Below are positions 6,524-15,315 of a stretch of DNA of 16,380 nt, one piece after another (within the stretch, counting starts at the first letter, position 1; each line of letters opens with the position of its first letter). The notes under the pieces were generated by a model. It searched no databases. It was not told where the DNA came from and saw nothing but the letters and a program-made list of their open reading frames with translations. The DNA comes from Chloroflexota bacterium. GTDB lineage: Bacteria; Chloroflexota; UBA6077. Where the stretch lies: NCBI GenBank assembly GCA_023380955.1, contig JAMCTB010000125.1, positions 1-16,380 on the forward strand, read 5' to 3'. Made by a program: the position numbers and the translations under genes.

Positions 6524-7450
6524 TCAGCGAACGGGCAGCAGCTCCCTAGCTATGTTGCCCAGCAGGAAGACCAGGTTCGCCGGGCGCTCCGCCAGCCGCC
6601 GCATGAAGTAGGGGTACCACTGCTCCCCGTAGGGCACGTACAGCCGAAGCCGGTAGCCGTCCCGGATCAGCTGCTCCTGGAGGTCCCGCCGGACTCCGAA
6701 CAGCATCTGGAACTCGAAGCCCTCCTTGGAGATCCCGTGGGCCGTCGCGTACTGGATGGCGTGCTGGATCATCTTCTCGTCGTGGGTGGCGATGGCATGG
6801 ACGGTCCCGCTGGAGAGCAGCACCCCCGTCAGGAAACGGAAGGCCCGATCCACGTCCTTCTTGTCCGAGAACGCCACCTCGGGCGGCTCCCTGTAGGCCC
6901 CCTTGACCAGCCGGATCGTTCCCCCCACCGAGAGAACCTCCTCCACGTCCTTCCGAGTCCGGTGGAGATAGGACTGGAGGGCGATGCCCACGTTGGGGTG
7001 CTGGATCCGCAGCTTCCTGAAGATCTGGATCGTGCGGTCGATGGTGGGCGAGTCCTCGATGTCCACCCAGACGAAGTTTCCGTGCTGGGCCGCTCGCTCC
7101 ACGATCCTATCGATATTCTCACGGCAGAGGTCGTCGTCGATGGCCAGCCCCATCTGGGTCGGTTTCAGCGACAGCTGAGAGTCGACGCCGGAGGCTGCGA
7201 TGCCATCCAGCATCTCCAGGTAGGCGTTGGCCGCCGCCTCGGCCTGCTGCCGGTCGGCCACGCTCTCCCCGAGGTAGTCCATCTCCACCGCCATGCCCCG
7301 ACGATTGAGCTCCCTGGTGGCGGCCACCGCCTCGTCCAGGGTGTCCCCCGCCACGAACCGGGAGGAGACCCCTTTCGCCAGCCTGCTTCTGGTGGCCAGA
7401 TGCCTCACGCCGCTGTTGGTCGAGAGATAAAGGAACGCCGACCGCCACAT
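6524..7450 (-). CDS. Proline dehydrogenase (FAD-dependent, monofunctional)
   Basis: It oxidises L-proline to 1-pyrroline-5-carboxylate, passing electrons from FAD to the membrane quinone pool. The 308-residue beta/alpha barrel matches the single-domain bacterial proline dehydrogenases in length. Family motifs in order are SLKPTQMGL (94-102, Lys96), VWVDIED (127-133), ALQSYLHRT (157-165), LVKGAYRE (181-188), ATHDE (221-225), FEFQMLFG (245-252) and YVPYGEQWYPYFMRRLAER (271-289). The last contains the RR pair that binds the proline carboxylate. The ATG at 7450 has GGGAGG eight bases upstream. The second enzyme, P5C dehydrogenase, is not in the window. The gene lies behind the AOR gene on the same strand, but a hairpin and a repeat separate them, so it probably has its own transcript. 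I see no clear promoter for it. Confidence 0.95.
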   Translation of the reverse strand: MWRSAFLYLSTNSGVRHLATRSRLAKGVSSRFVAGDTLDEAVAATRELNRRGMAVEMDYLGESVADRQQAEAAANAYLEMLDGIAASGVDSQLSLKPTQMGLAIDDDLCRENIDRIVERAAQHGNFVWVDIEDSPTIDRTIQIFRKLRIQHPNVGIALQSYLHRTRKDVEEVLSVGGTIRLVKGAYREPPEVAFSDKKDVDRAFRFLTGVLLSSGTVHAIATHDEKMIQHAIQYATAHGISKEGFEFQMLFGVRRDLQEQLIRDGYRLRLYVPYGEQWYPYFMRRLAERPANLVFLLGNIARELLPVR

Positions 7451-7483
7451 TGCGAAGCCTCCCGCTGTGTATGCGGCCCCGGT

Positions 7484-7560
7484 GTAGGGCGGGGTCCTGT
7501 GCCCCGCCGCCCGGTGGCCTTTGCCCGGGCGAGGCGGCAGGGCAGAGCGCCCTGCCCTAC
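7484..7560. repeat. MITE-like repeat, short copy (family A)
   Basis: This 77-bp element is bounded by GTAGGGC and GCCCTAC. It is an inverted, more compact copy of 891-1039: bases 7533-7560 match 891-918 exactly in reverse complement, and 7484-7512 match 1011-1039 at 28 of 29 positions. Each end forms a GC-rich hairpin. It lies between the AOR and proline dehydrogenase genes and may limit read-through. Confidence 0.75.
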
Positions 7561-7571
7561 GTCTCGACGAC

Positions 7572-7598
7572 GTGGGGACGGGGTTTCCCCGCCCCCAC
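7572..7598. terminator. Strong hairpin after the AOR gene
   Basis: GTGGGG-A-CGGGG pairs with CCCCG-C-CCCCAC around a TTT loop: 11 GC-rich pairs with one mismatch, five bases past the AOR stop. No U-tract follows on the minus strand, so its role as a terminator is inferred from position and stability. Confidence 0.5.
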
Positions 7599-7603
7599 AG
7601 AAT

Positions 7604-9868
7604 TCATAACCCCAGTTCCGCCAGCTTCTGGGGGGTCGGGTGGCCCTCGGCGTCCCACCCCCGCAGGCTGTAGTACTCGTCCAGCAGCCGGTCGATCTGC
7701 TCCCGGGTGACCAGTCTGCCCTGGGTCGGCCCGTCCGGCACCGGCTCCTGGTAGAAGCGGGCGGGCGGCAGGTCGTCCTTGCGGCCGAATCCCGGCTGAT
7801 GCTTCATCCAGAAGAGCCGAGTCAGGTTCCATACTCGCTCCGAGACCCGATTGAGGTCGTCCCAGCCGTACTGGAGGCCGGTGACGGCCTCCAATACCTT
7901 GGGATACCACTCCTTGTCGAAGTCGATCTCCACCCACAGCAGCCGGCACACCCCAAGGACGTCGAAGGCCGGCCGAATGTGCTGCAGCTCGATCACCTTC
8001 TGGGCCTTCCCCTCGATCACGTCCCGTCCCAGGGCGATGTCGGTGGTGATGGCCCAGGCCCGGTTGTGGTGGGAGCCGATGTCGGCGGTGATGTAGGCCA
8101 GCATGTTGGCCGGGGCGCCCCGGGACTCGTAGCCGCTCCACTCCAGACCCTTCACCTGGATGGCGAAACGCTCCGAGCCCCCGCCGAACTGCTGGGAGGC
8201 CTTCCGGACGCCGCCGGCCAGGCTGGCCCCGATCCCCTCCCGGAAGGCGATCTTCCTGGCCAGAGCGGCGAAGGCCTCGATGCTGCCGAAGCGGGCCTGG
8301 ACCCCCCCGGTGTCCCTCTCGGTGATGATCCCCCGCTCGAAGCACTCCATGGCGAAGCCGATGACGGCGCCGGTGGAGATGGTGTCCAGCCCGTACTGGT
8401 CGCAGAGGGCGTTGGCGTAGGCCACGTCTCTTATGTCGGTGAGGGCGCAGTTGCCACCTATCAGGGCCGTGGTCTCGTACTCCGGCCCCTCCACGTAGGC
8501 GTCGTACCTGTCGGTCTTGGTCCTGGAGTACTTGCCGCAGGCCATGGGACAGGAGAAGCAGGCCTTGTCGTTGACGACGATATCCCGCCGCATCACCTCG
8601 CCGGAGAGGCTCTCGTTCCCCTCCAGGTAGCCGGACTGGAAGTTCCGGGTGGGGAAGGCGCCGATGGAGTTGGCCCAGGTCGGCACCTGGCCGGTGCCGT
8701 ATCGCTGCCACTCCACGAGGTTGGGGGCGGCGAAGGCGTCCTGGAACATCGCCTTGCCGATCTCCATCATCCTGTTCAGGCCGGCCACCGGGATCGGCTT
8801 GGTCCCCCGAAGGGCGATGGCCTTGAGATTCTTGGAGCCCAGCACCGCTCCCACGCCGGTGCGGCCCGCCTGACGGCCGAAGTCGTGGCTCACGCATGCG
8901 AAGACCACCCGGTTCTCCCCGGCCTGGCCGATGGTGGCGATCTGGAACTCCTCCCCCAGCTCGTCCTTCAGGGCTCGCTCGGCCTCGATGGCTCCCTTGC
9001 CCCACAGGAAGCCCGCGTCCCGGATCTCGACGGTCTCGTTCTTTACGTACAGGTAGGAGGGCTTGGGCGCTGCCCCCTCCAGGATGAGGGCATCGTAGCC
9101 GGCGTACCGGATCTCCGCCGCCAGGTGGCCGCCCATGTTGGTGTCGCCCCAGCCGCCGGTGGCGGGGCTCTTGGCGGCGAAGGTGATCTTGCCGGCCGCG
9201 GGAAGGAAGGTGCCGGAGAGGGGGCCGGAGGCGACCACCACCTTGTTCTCCGGCCCCAACGGGTCGACCCCCGCCGGTAGCTCGTCGTACAGGAGACGGG
9301 CGGCGAAACCCCGGCCGCCCAGGTAGTCCTGGGCCATCTCCGGCTTCAGCGGCTCCACCGCCACCCTGCCGCTGGTCAGATCGACCCGAAGGATCTTGCC
9401 GGCGTATCCAGGCAGGGGGCCGCGACCATGTAGAGACGCGACATGTCGCGTCTCTACGGCTTGGGACGGGGAGCCATCCTCCCCGTCCAGGGCCAGCAGC
9501 TTCTTGGGGCAGTAGGTGGCGCACTCGCCGCAGGCGGTGCACTTGATGGGAGCCTCCGTCGACTCGTGAAGGTACATGACCCCCTTCGTGCAGGCGTCGA
9601 CGCAGGCGTAGCAGCCGGTGCAGAGGCTTTCGTCGATCAGGTAGACGCCGTCATCCCGCTTGTAGATAGCCTCGGTGGGGCAGACCAGGGCGCACTCGCC
9701 ACATTGGTCGCAGAGCCGCAGGTCGTAGTGGCCGGGCGCGGGGAAGAGCCCTCTCACCCGCAGGGCGGCCTTGGCGGGGTTGTTCTCCTGGTGGTTGTGC
9801 AGGGCGCAGATCAGCTCGCACGTCCTGCAACCGGTGCACTCCTCCGGCTTCAGCGCCAGTAGATGCAT
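7604..9868 (-). CDS. Ferredoxin-aldehyde ferredoxin oxidoreductase fusion protein
   Basis: The AOR part is a tungsten-pterin enzyme that oxidises aldehydes to carboxylates and reduces ferredoxin. The 754-residue protein begins with a four-cluster ferredoxin module (1-125). It has four CxxCxxCxxxC sets (Cys11-21, 53-63, 83-93, 110-120). A linker (126-153) leads to a full AOR module (154-754). This starts GYAGKILRVDLTSG and includes GGRGFAARLL, GRTGVGAVLGSKNLKAI (335-351), the iron-sulfur ligands CFSCPMAC (Cys437, 440, 444), DVLGVC (Cys641), and the usual C-terminal LDEYYSLRGWD. In related loci these two parts are usually separate subunits; here no stop or start separates them, and a palindromic repeat encodes linker residues 138-146. 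The start at 9868 has GGAGG upstream; an upstream in-frame extension would run through the promoter. The divergent GntR gene is the likely regulator. The aldehyde substrate is unknown. Confidence 0.9.
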   Translation of the reverse strand: MHLLALKPEECTGCRTCELICALHNHQENNPAKAALRVRGLFPAPGHYDLRLCDQCGECALVCPTEAIYKRDDGVYLIDESLCTGCYACVDACTKGVMYLHESTEAPIKCTACGECATYCPKKLLALDGEDGSPSQAVETRHVASLHGRGPLPGYAGKILRVDLTSGRVAVEPLKPEMAQDYLGGRGFAARLLYDELPAGVDPLGPENKVVVASGPLSGTFLPAAGKITFAAKSPATGGWGDTNMGGHLAAEIRYAGYDALILEGAAPKPSYLYVKNETVEIRDAGFLWGKGAIEAERALKDELGEEFQIATIGQAGENRVVFACVSHDFGRQAGRTGVGAVLGSKNLKAIALRGTKPIPVAGLNRMMEIGKAMFQDAFAAPNLVEWQRYGTGQVPTWANSIGAFPTRNFQSGYLEGNESLSGEVMRRDIVVNDKACFSCPMACGKYSRTKTDRYDAYVEGPEYETTALIGGNCALTDIRDVAYANALCDQYGLDTISTGAVIGFAMECFERGIITERDTGGVQARFGSIEAFAALARKIAFREGIGASLAGGVRKASQQFGGGSERFAIQVKGLEWSGYESRGAPANMLAYITADIGSHHNRAWAITTDIALGRDVIEGKAQKVIELQHIRPAFDVLGVCRLLWVEIDFDKEWYPKVLEAVTGLQYGWDDLNRVSERVWNLTRLFWMKHQPGFGRKDDLPPARFYQEPVPDGPTQGRLVTREQIDRLLDEYYSLRGWDAEGHPTPQKLAELGL
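9430..9457. repeat. 28-bp perfect palindrome inside the fusion linker (family D)
   Basis: The two 14-bp halves (first half GTAGAGACGCGACA) are exact reverse complements. On the coding strand it begins on a codon boundary and encodes VETRHVASL, residues 138-146 of the fusion protein. This is a dispersed-repeat type rather than protein-family sequence: neither ferredoxins nor AORs carry these residues. Confidence 0.85.
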
Positions 9869-9992
9869 CTGGATCCTCCGTTCACAACGAGTCCCGCCTC
9901 TCCGCGGGGTGATGGGCAAGAGGCTCCCGTCGCGTTGGCTCCGTAGGAGCCAGCTCCCACTGGCGATCTCGGTCGCCGGCTCCGGCAGAGCT

Positions 9993-10021
9993 AACATAGC
10001 AACGCTCGCCTGTGGTGTCAA
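9993..10021 (-). promoter_or_regulatory. Sigma70-type promoter for the ferredoxin-AOR gene
   Basis: On the minus strand a perfect TTGACA (10016-10021) and TATGTT (9993-9998, four of six) are spaced by exactly 17 bp. Transcription would start near 9986, leaving a leader of about 118 bases that contains a GGCTCC-TAC-GGAGCC hairpin (9937-9951). The match and position make this the best promoter in the window along with its divergent partner. Confidence 0.7.
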
Positions 10022-10034
10022 TAGAATGGCAGAT

Positions 10035-10068
10035 GATGTTGACAGGAATCTCATTCTGACGTAACATC
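10035..10068. promoter_or_regulatory. Candidate operator for the GntR/FCD regulator
   Basis: Two overlapping inverted repeats cover the regulator's own promoter. A short one, CAGgAAT-CTC-ATTCTG (10043-10058), lies between -35 and -10. A wider pair, GATGTT (10035-10040) and AACATC (10063-10068), flanks it. FCD-type GntR proteins bind short palindromes in such divergent regions, so self-regulation is plausible. Which repeat is the true site cannot be decided from one sequence. Confidence 0.35.
10039..10067 (+). promoter_or_regulatory. Sigma70-type promoter for the GntR regulator
   Basis: A perfect TTGACA (10039-10044) and TAACAT (10062-10067, four of six) are spaced by 17 bp. It is divergent from the AOR promoter, with 17 bp between the two -35 boxes. 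Transcription would start near 10074, about 50 bases before the TTG start codon. Confidence 0.65.
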
Positions 10069-10122
10069 GCGGTTGGCTGGCATGCCAGCTCCCCGTCAGT
10101 CCGAATCGCAAGGAGCCCAACC

Positions 10123-10818
10123 TTGGTTCTAGTGGCCGCGGAAAGCCCCGATCGCCCAACCCGGTCCGAGAGCGCCAAGCAGCGGGTTTACCGGCTGCTG
10201 AAGGCCGACATCGTGCGAGGGGTCTTCGACATGGGCGAGCGGCTCAACGAGAACCAGCTGTCGCTCCGATACCGGGTTGGGAAGACCCCCGTCCGCGAGG
10301 CCCTGGGGGTGCTGCAGCAGGAGGGGCTGGTGGAGGCCGTGCCCCGGGTGGGTTACCTGACCTCCCAGGTCACCCTGCAGGACGTCGAGGATATCTTCGA
10401 TCTGCGCAAGGTCGTCGAGGGCGCCGCGGCGGAGAAGGCCGCCACCTCCATCACCGAAGATACCCTGCGGCGGCTGGAGCAGTTCCACTGGGACTACGAC
10501 GCCGGTGACCGCCAGAGCTACCTGAGGTTCCTGGAGGAGAACCTGGAGTTCCACTGCACCATCGCCCAGGCATCGGGGAACCAGATGCTGGTAGACATCG
10601 TCGCCCGACTGCTGGAGCAGATGCAGCGGCTGGTCATCCTCCGGCTGGACATCAGCGGCAGCCTGGACGAGTTGGTGGATGAGCATCGCCGGCTGCTGGT
10701 GGCCCTGCGTCAGCGGGATCCGGCGAAGTCCCGCGCCCACATGATCGCGGACGTCAACAACACCTATCAGGTTGCCCTGGAAGCCCTCAAGCGGCTGATG
10801 GCAAACCGGCACCTGTAA
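10123..10818 (+). CDS. GntR-family regulator, FadR/FCD subgroup
   Basis: This is a ligand-responsive DNA-binding regulator. The 231 residues have an N-terminal winged helix-turn-helix (about 18-82, with LNENQLSLRYRVGKTPVREAL and the wing RVGYLTS) and an all-helical FCD ligand domain (about 88-220). The FCD histidines are present: His144 in EFHCTIAQASGN, His188 in DEHRRLL and His206 in AHMIAD. These commonly hold a metal ion that helps bind a carboxylate effector. Asn140 stands where an Asp ligand is usual. The TTG at 10123 is chosen because AAGGAG lies seven bases upstream; a GTG at 10132 is the alternative. The gene is divergent from the ferredoxin-AOR gene across two facing promoters, which makes that gene its most likely target. 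It precedes the liv operon by 400 bp and may act on it too. The effector is unknown. Confidence 0.92.
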   Translation: MVLVAAESPDRPTRSESAKQRVYRLLKADIVRGVFDMGERLNENQLSLRYRVGKTPVREALGVLQQEGLVEAVPRVGYLTSQVTLQDVEDIFDLRKVVEGAAAEKAATSITEDTLRRLEQFHWDYDAGDRQSYLRFLEENLEFHCTIAQASGNQMLVDIVARLLEQMQRLVILRLDISGSLDELVDEHRRLLVALRQRDPAKSRAHMIADVNNTYQVALEALKRLMANRHL

Positions 10819-10828
10819 TCCTGTGCTG

Positions 10829-10858
10829 GTTGATCGGCAGATCGGCGTGCCGGTCAAC
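10829..10858 (+). terminator. Hairpin after the GntR gene
   Basis: GTTGATCGGCA and TGCCGGTCAAC form an 11-bp stem with one G-U pair and an 8-base loop, 10 bases past the stop codon. There is no U-tract. Position favours a transcript end; a small palindromic repeat is the alternative. Confidence 0.5.
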
Positions 10859-10958
10859 AGTAGCGCCAGTTTAGGGAACCCTACAGACTCGTTTCGGCGA
10901 GTGGCCACAGAGGCTCTCATCGACCCTCAGAGTGCAGAGCCAAGGCCCCTTGCCCATA

Positions 10959-10986
10959 GTGACAAGATCAACTAATAAGATATTAC
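10959..10986 (+). promoter_or_regulatory. Candidate promoter for the liv operon
   Basis: GTGACA (five of six) at 10959-10964 and TATTAC (four of six) at 10981-10986 are 16 bp apart in the only AT-rich patch of this gap. The leader to livK would be about 225 bases. Confidence 0.35.
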
Positions 10987-11217
10987 TACCCGGGTGTGGG
11001 AAGACCCTCTGTCGCGTTGACGGGGAGGGCGCTGAGCCGGCCACGGCGTGGTGGCGCGGGCGAGGCCGGTGAGAAAGGGGGTGAAGGTCCGAGAAGAGGC
11101 TTGTCGCTGCTGGTGGCGCTGGCTGCCCAACCCCGGGACGGCCGGTGCTGGCGTCTTTGTGTACCCTTCGTCTAGGAGCTTCAGTCTTGAGTTGCTGAAA
11201 TCAGGAGGGTTAGACAG

Positions 11218-12411
11218 ATGCCGAGCAAGAAGACATTCGCCATGTTCGCGGCGGGCGCCGTGGCTGCCCTGTTCATGGTGGCAGCCTGCTCGCCCGCTGC
11301 TCCCGCGCCCACCACGGCTCCTGCTGCCGCGCCAACCCGGGCACCGCAGGCCGCTGCCGGCGGCACTATCAAGATCGGCTTCGGGGGGCCCCTCACCGGC
11401 GACCAAGCTCTCTTCGGCAAGACCTTGCTGAGCGGCGCGCAACTGGCCGTCGACGAGGTCAATGCGGCCGGCGGCCTCCTCGGAAAGAAGGTGGAGATCG
11501 TGGCCCTGGACGACCAGGCCGACCCCAAGCAGGGGACCGTGGTTGCCCAGCGGTTGGCCGACGATAAATCGATCGTCGCGGTGATCGCCCACTTCAACAG
11601 CGGCGTGACCATCCCTGCCGAGCCGATCTACAACAAGGCCCGGCTGGCGGAGGTCACCACCTCCACCAACCCCAAGATCACCCAGTTGGGCTTCGACACC
11701 ATCTTCCAACCCATCGCCAACGATAACATGCAGGGCGGGCTGCCGGCAGAGTACGCCATCCAGCAGTTGAAGGCCAAGAAGGCGGCGGTCGTCCACGACA
11801 AGCAGGCCTTCGGCCAGGGTGTCTCCGACGTCTTCACCGCCAAGTTCAAGGAGCTGGGTGGGACGGTCACCAGCGTGAACGGGATCACCCACGGCGACAC
11901 CGACTTCTCGGCGGTGGTGACCAAGATCAAGAACGAGAACCCCGACGTGATCCAGTTCGGGGGCACCCAGGTGGACGGCGGCCTGCTGCTGAAGCAGATC
12001 CGCGCCCAGGGGATGAAGCAGCCGGTGTTCTCCGATGACGGCTGCTACACCCTCGAGCTGATCCAGGTGGCGGGGAAAGACGCGGCGGAGGGCTTCATGG
12101 CCACCTTCCAGGTGCCGCCCTACGACACCAATCCCGCCACCAAGGCGTTTGCCGACAACTACAAGAAGACCTACAACGATCAGCCCGGACCCTATTCGGG
12201 CCATGGATACATCCAGGCCCAGGTGGTCCTGCAGGCGATCAAGGCGGCCAACTCCGCCGACCGCGAGGCGATCATCAAGGCGATGCGCAACGTCAGCCTG
12301 AGCACCATGTACGGCTCTATCGACTTCGACTCCACGGGTCAAGTGAAGAAGCCGGCCGTGTTCCTCTTCCAGGTCACCAACGGCGACTTCAAGCTGATCT
12401 GGCCCAAGTAA
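11218..12411 (+). CDS. livK: Branched-chain amino acid ABC transporter, substrate-binding lipoprotein
   Basis: This periplasmic-type binding protein is anchored to the outer face of the membrane and delivers its ligand to the LivHM permease. The 397 residues start with a basic n-region (MPSKK), a hydrophobic stretch, and the lipobox VAAC with the lipidated Cys24. An Ala/Pro/Thr-rich tether follows to about residue 47. The type I binding-protein fold then begins with IKIGFGGPLTGDQALFGK and continues with AVDEVNAAGGLLGKKVEIVALDDQADP, the family's characteristic first lobe. The C-terminal end (YGSIDFDSTGQVKKPAVFLFQVTNGDFKLIWP) is typical. Start ATG 11218 has AGGAGG nine bases upstream. It is the first gene of a five-gene operon. 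The family binds Leu/Ile/Val but also other amino acids, amides or aromatic acids, so ligand identity is open. Confidence 0.93.
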   Translation: MPSKKTFAMFAAGAVAALFMVAACSPAAPAPTTAPAAAPTRAPQAAAGGTIKIGFGGPLTGDQALFGKTLLSGAQLAVDEVNAAGGLLGKKVEIVALDDQADPKQGTVVAQRLADDKSIVAVIAHFNSGVTIPAEPIYNKARLAEVTTSTNPKITQLGFDTIFQPIANDNMQGGLPAEYAIQQLKAKKAAVVHDKQAFGQGVSDVFTAKFKELGGTVTSVNGITHGDTDFSAVVTKIKNENPDVIQFGGTQVDGGLLLKQIRAQGMKQPVFSDDGCYTLELIQVAGKDAAEGFMATFQVPPYDTNPATKAFADNYKKTYNDQPGPYSGHGYIQAQVVLQAIKAANSADREAIIKAMRNVSLSTMYGSIDFDSTGQVKKPAVFLFQVTNGDFKLIWPK

Positions 12412-12426
12412 CAAGCCTTCAGCCTT

Positions 12427-12478
12427 CAGCTATCAGCGGTCTCGACGGGCTGCTGATAGCTGATAGCTGATAGCTGAT
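12427..12478. repeat. Hairpin plus heptad tandem repeat between livK and livH (family E)
   Basis: CAGCTATCAGC (12427-12437) pairs perfectly with GCTGATAGCTG (12452-12462). The right arm continues as a tandem array of the 7-mer TGATAGC (three full copies, 12454-12474) and a partial TGAT, so the left arm can pair in several registers. The array ends one base before the livH Shine-Dalgarno GGAGG (12479-12483). It may slow RNA decay from the 3' side or lower livH expression relative to livK; this is inference. Confidence 0.75.
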
Positions 12479-12488
12479 GGAGGCCTGA

Positions 12489-13429
12489 GTGGACGTCATC
12501 CTTCAGCAATTGATCAACGGTCTGACCGTGGGCTCGATGTACGCGTTGATCGCCCTGGGTTACACCATGGTCTACGGTGTTCTGCTCCTCCTGAACTTCG
12601 CTCACGGGGATCTCTTCATGGTTGGCTCCTACGTCGCCATAGCGACCCTGACGCTGCTGGGCATCGGAGGGGGCCTGGGGCTGGCGGCCATGGGGGCGCT
12701 CTTCTTGTCCCTCCTGCTGGTGGCCGGCTTCCTGGTGGCCGGGCTGGGCGTGGCCATCGAGAAGGCCGCCTACAAACCCCTCAGGAACTCCACCCGGCTG
12801 GCGCCGATGCTTAGCGCCATCGGCGTCTCCTTGATCCTGGAGAACGGCGCCATGCTGGTGGCGGGCCGGGCCCCTCGGGTCTTCCCCAACGGCGTCTTCC
12901 CCGCCCAGAGCTACACCCTGCTAGGAGCCACCTTCACCAATCATCAGGTGATCATCCTGGTGGTGTCGGCGCTGTTGATGGTTGGTCTCTACTGGATGGT
13001 GAACCGGACCATCTTCGGGCTGCAGATCCGGGCCGTGGCCGAGAACCGGAACACGGCCAGCCTGATGGGGGTGAACGTCGACAGCACCATCTCGCTGGTG
13101 TTCGTGGTGGGGCCGGCCCTGGGGGCAGCGGCCGGGGTGATGTTCTCCATGTACTACGGCGTGGCCTTCTTCACCATGGGCTTCACCGCCGGCATCAAGG
13201 CTTTCACGGCGGCGGTGCTGGGTGGGATCGGCAATATCCCCGGCGCCATGATGGGGGGCATCCTGCTGGGACTGCTGGAAACCTTCGGCGCCGGCCTCCT
13301 TCCGGTGATTTCCGGCGGCCTTCTGGGGCCTGAGTACAAAGACATCTTCGCTTTCGTAGTACTGATCCTGGTGTTGATCTTCCGCCCAATGGGCCTGCTG
13401 GGCGAGCGTATACCGATGGAGTCGATGAC

Positions 13430-13448
<19 letters not shown>
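12489..13448 (+). CDS. livH: Branched-chain amino acid ABC transporter permease LivH
   Basis: This is one of the two membrane subunits that form the transport channel. The 319 residues are almost entirely hydrophobic with about eight membrane helices. Signatures are the N-terminal LINGLTVGSMYALIALGYTMVYGV, the NFAHGDLFMVGSY box (36-48), and the cytoplasmic coupling loop IRAVAENRNTASLMGVNVD, which contacts the ATPases. GGIGNIPGAMMGG follows near the C-terminus. The GTG at 12489 is the start: GGAGG lies five bases upstream and the family N-terminus follows directly. It sits after a 77-bp gap filled by a repeat hairpin and overlaps livM by 19 bp. Nothing essential is missing. Confidence 0.94.
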
Positions 13449-14490
<1,042 letters not shown>

Positions 14491-14491
<1 letters not shown>

Positions 14492-15315
14492 TGGGAGCGA
14501 TACTGGAGGTTCGGGAAGTATCCAAGCACTTCGGCGAGCTCAAGGCGGTGGACAGGGTGTCCATGGCCGTGGAGCAGGGGCAGATCTTCGCCATCATTGG
14601 CCCCAACGGAGCCGGTAAGACCACGCTCTTCAACCTGATCACCAACAGCTACCACGCCACCTCGGGCGAGGTGCTGCTCAACGGACAACCGACCCTGAAG
14701 CTGCCGGAGTTCCGGCTGACGGAGATGGGGGTCGCGCGCACCTACCAGAACATCCGGCTGTTCGACAACATGACGGCCTTGGACAACGTGAAGGTTGGGA
14801 CACACTGCCGGACCAAGAGCGGGGTGTGGGGGGCCGCACTGGCGCTGCCTGGGACCAGGCGTGAGGAGAAGGCGGCCGGCGCCCGGGCCCTGGAGTTGAT
14901 GGAGTTCGTGGGCATTGCCCGATGGGCCCGCGAGATGGCCAAGAGCCTCCCATACGGGGGCCAGCGCCGCCTGGAGATAGCGCGGGCGCTGGCGACGGAG
15001 CCGAGGCTGCTGCTGCTGGATGAGCCGGCGGCGGGAATGAACCCCCAGGAGAGCGAGGATCTGATGGCGTTGATCCGGAAGATCCGCGCCACCGGCGTGA
15101 CCGTGCTGCTGATCGAGCACCAGATGAAGGTGGTGATGGGGATATCCGAGAGGATCACCGTCTTGAACTATGGGGCGAAGATCGCCGAGGGCACGCCGGT
15201 GGAGATCCAGAACGATCCCCTGGTGATCGAGGCCTACCTGGGGAGGAAGAGGGAGACGGGCTTTGCTCGTAGTCGACGACGTCGCAACGAAGTACGGGCA
15301 GATAGCGGCGCTTAA
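14491..15315 (+). CDS. livG: Branched-chain amino acid ABC transporter ATP-binding protein LivG
   Basis: This is one of two different ATPases that drive the transporter from the cytoplasmic side. The 274 residues contain Walker A GPNGAGKTT (37-45), Q-loop Gln86 in TYQNIRLF, signature LPYGGQRR (153-160, the LivG variant of LSGGQ), Walker B LLLLDEPAAGM (173-183) and switch His210. These distinguish it from LivF, which has a Gln at the switch. The conserved protein ends near AYLGRK (about residue 250). The remaining 23 residues, rich in Arg, lie mainly in a 53-bp overlap with livF and are probably an extension without a fold. The ATG at 14491 overlaps the livM stop by one base. Confidence 0.94.

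Larger units (their letters stand above)
10819..11217. other. Intergenic region between GntR gene and liv operon
   Basis: No gene is supported in these 399 bases. The region holds a hairpin just after the regulator (10829-10858), an AT-rich patch with a candidate promoter (10959-10986), and a long GC-rich leader of about 220 bases. It ends with the livK ribosome binding site AGGAGG at 11203-11208. I looked for a riboswitch or a leader peptide followed by a terminator in the livK leader and could not define one. Confidence 0.5.

Noticed and set aside
7557..9542. Long second minus-strand frame overlapping the AOR gene
   Set aside because: The translation is Gly/Arg/Pro-rich and lacks motifs; the AOR frame carries all ligands and conserved blocks.
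9869..10159. In-frame extension of the ferredoxin-AOR gene upstream to 10159
   Set aside because: It would run through both divergent promoters, its translation has no ferredoxin character, and the ATG at 9868 has a good ribosome binding site.
10819..11217. Riboswitch or attenuator controlling the liv operon
   Set aside because: I could not find a leader peptide rich in branched-chain codons, nor paired terminator and antiterminator stems near livK.
10972..12414. Long minus-strand frame opposite livK
   Set aside because: It is a composition artefact without family motifs or a ribosome binding site; livK on the plus strand has a lipobox and conserved fold.
12452..12478. CRISPR array
   Set aside because: The repeated unit is only 7 bp and directly tandem, without spacers.
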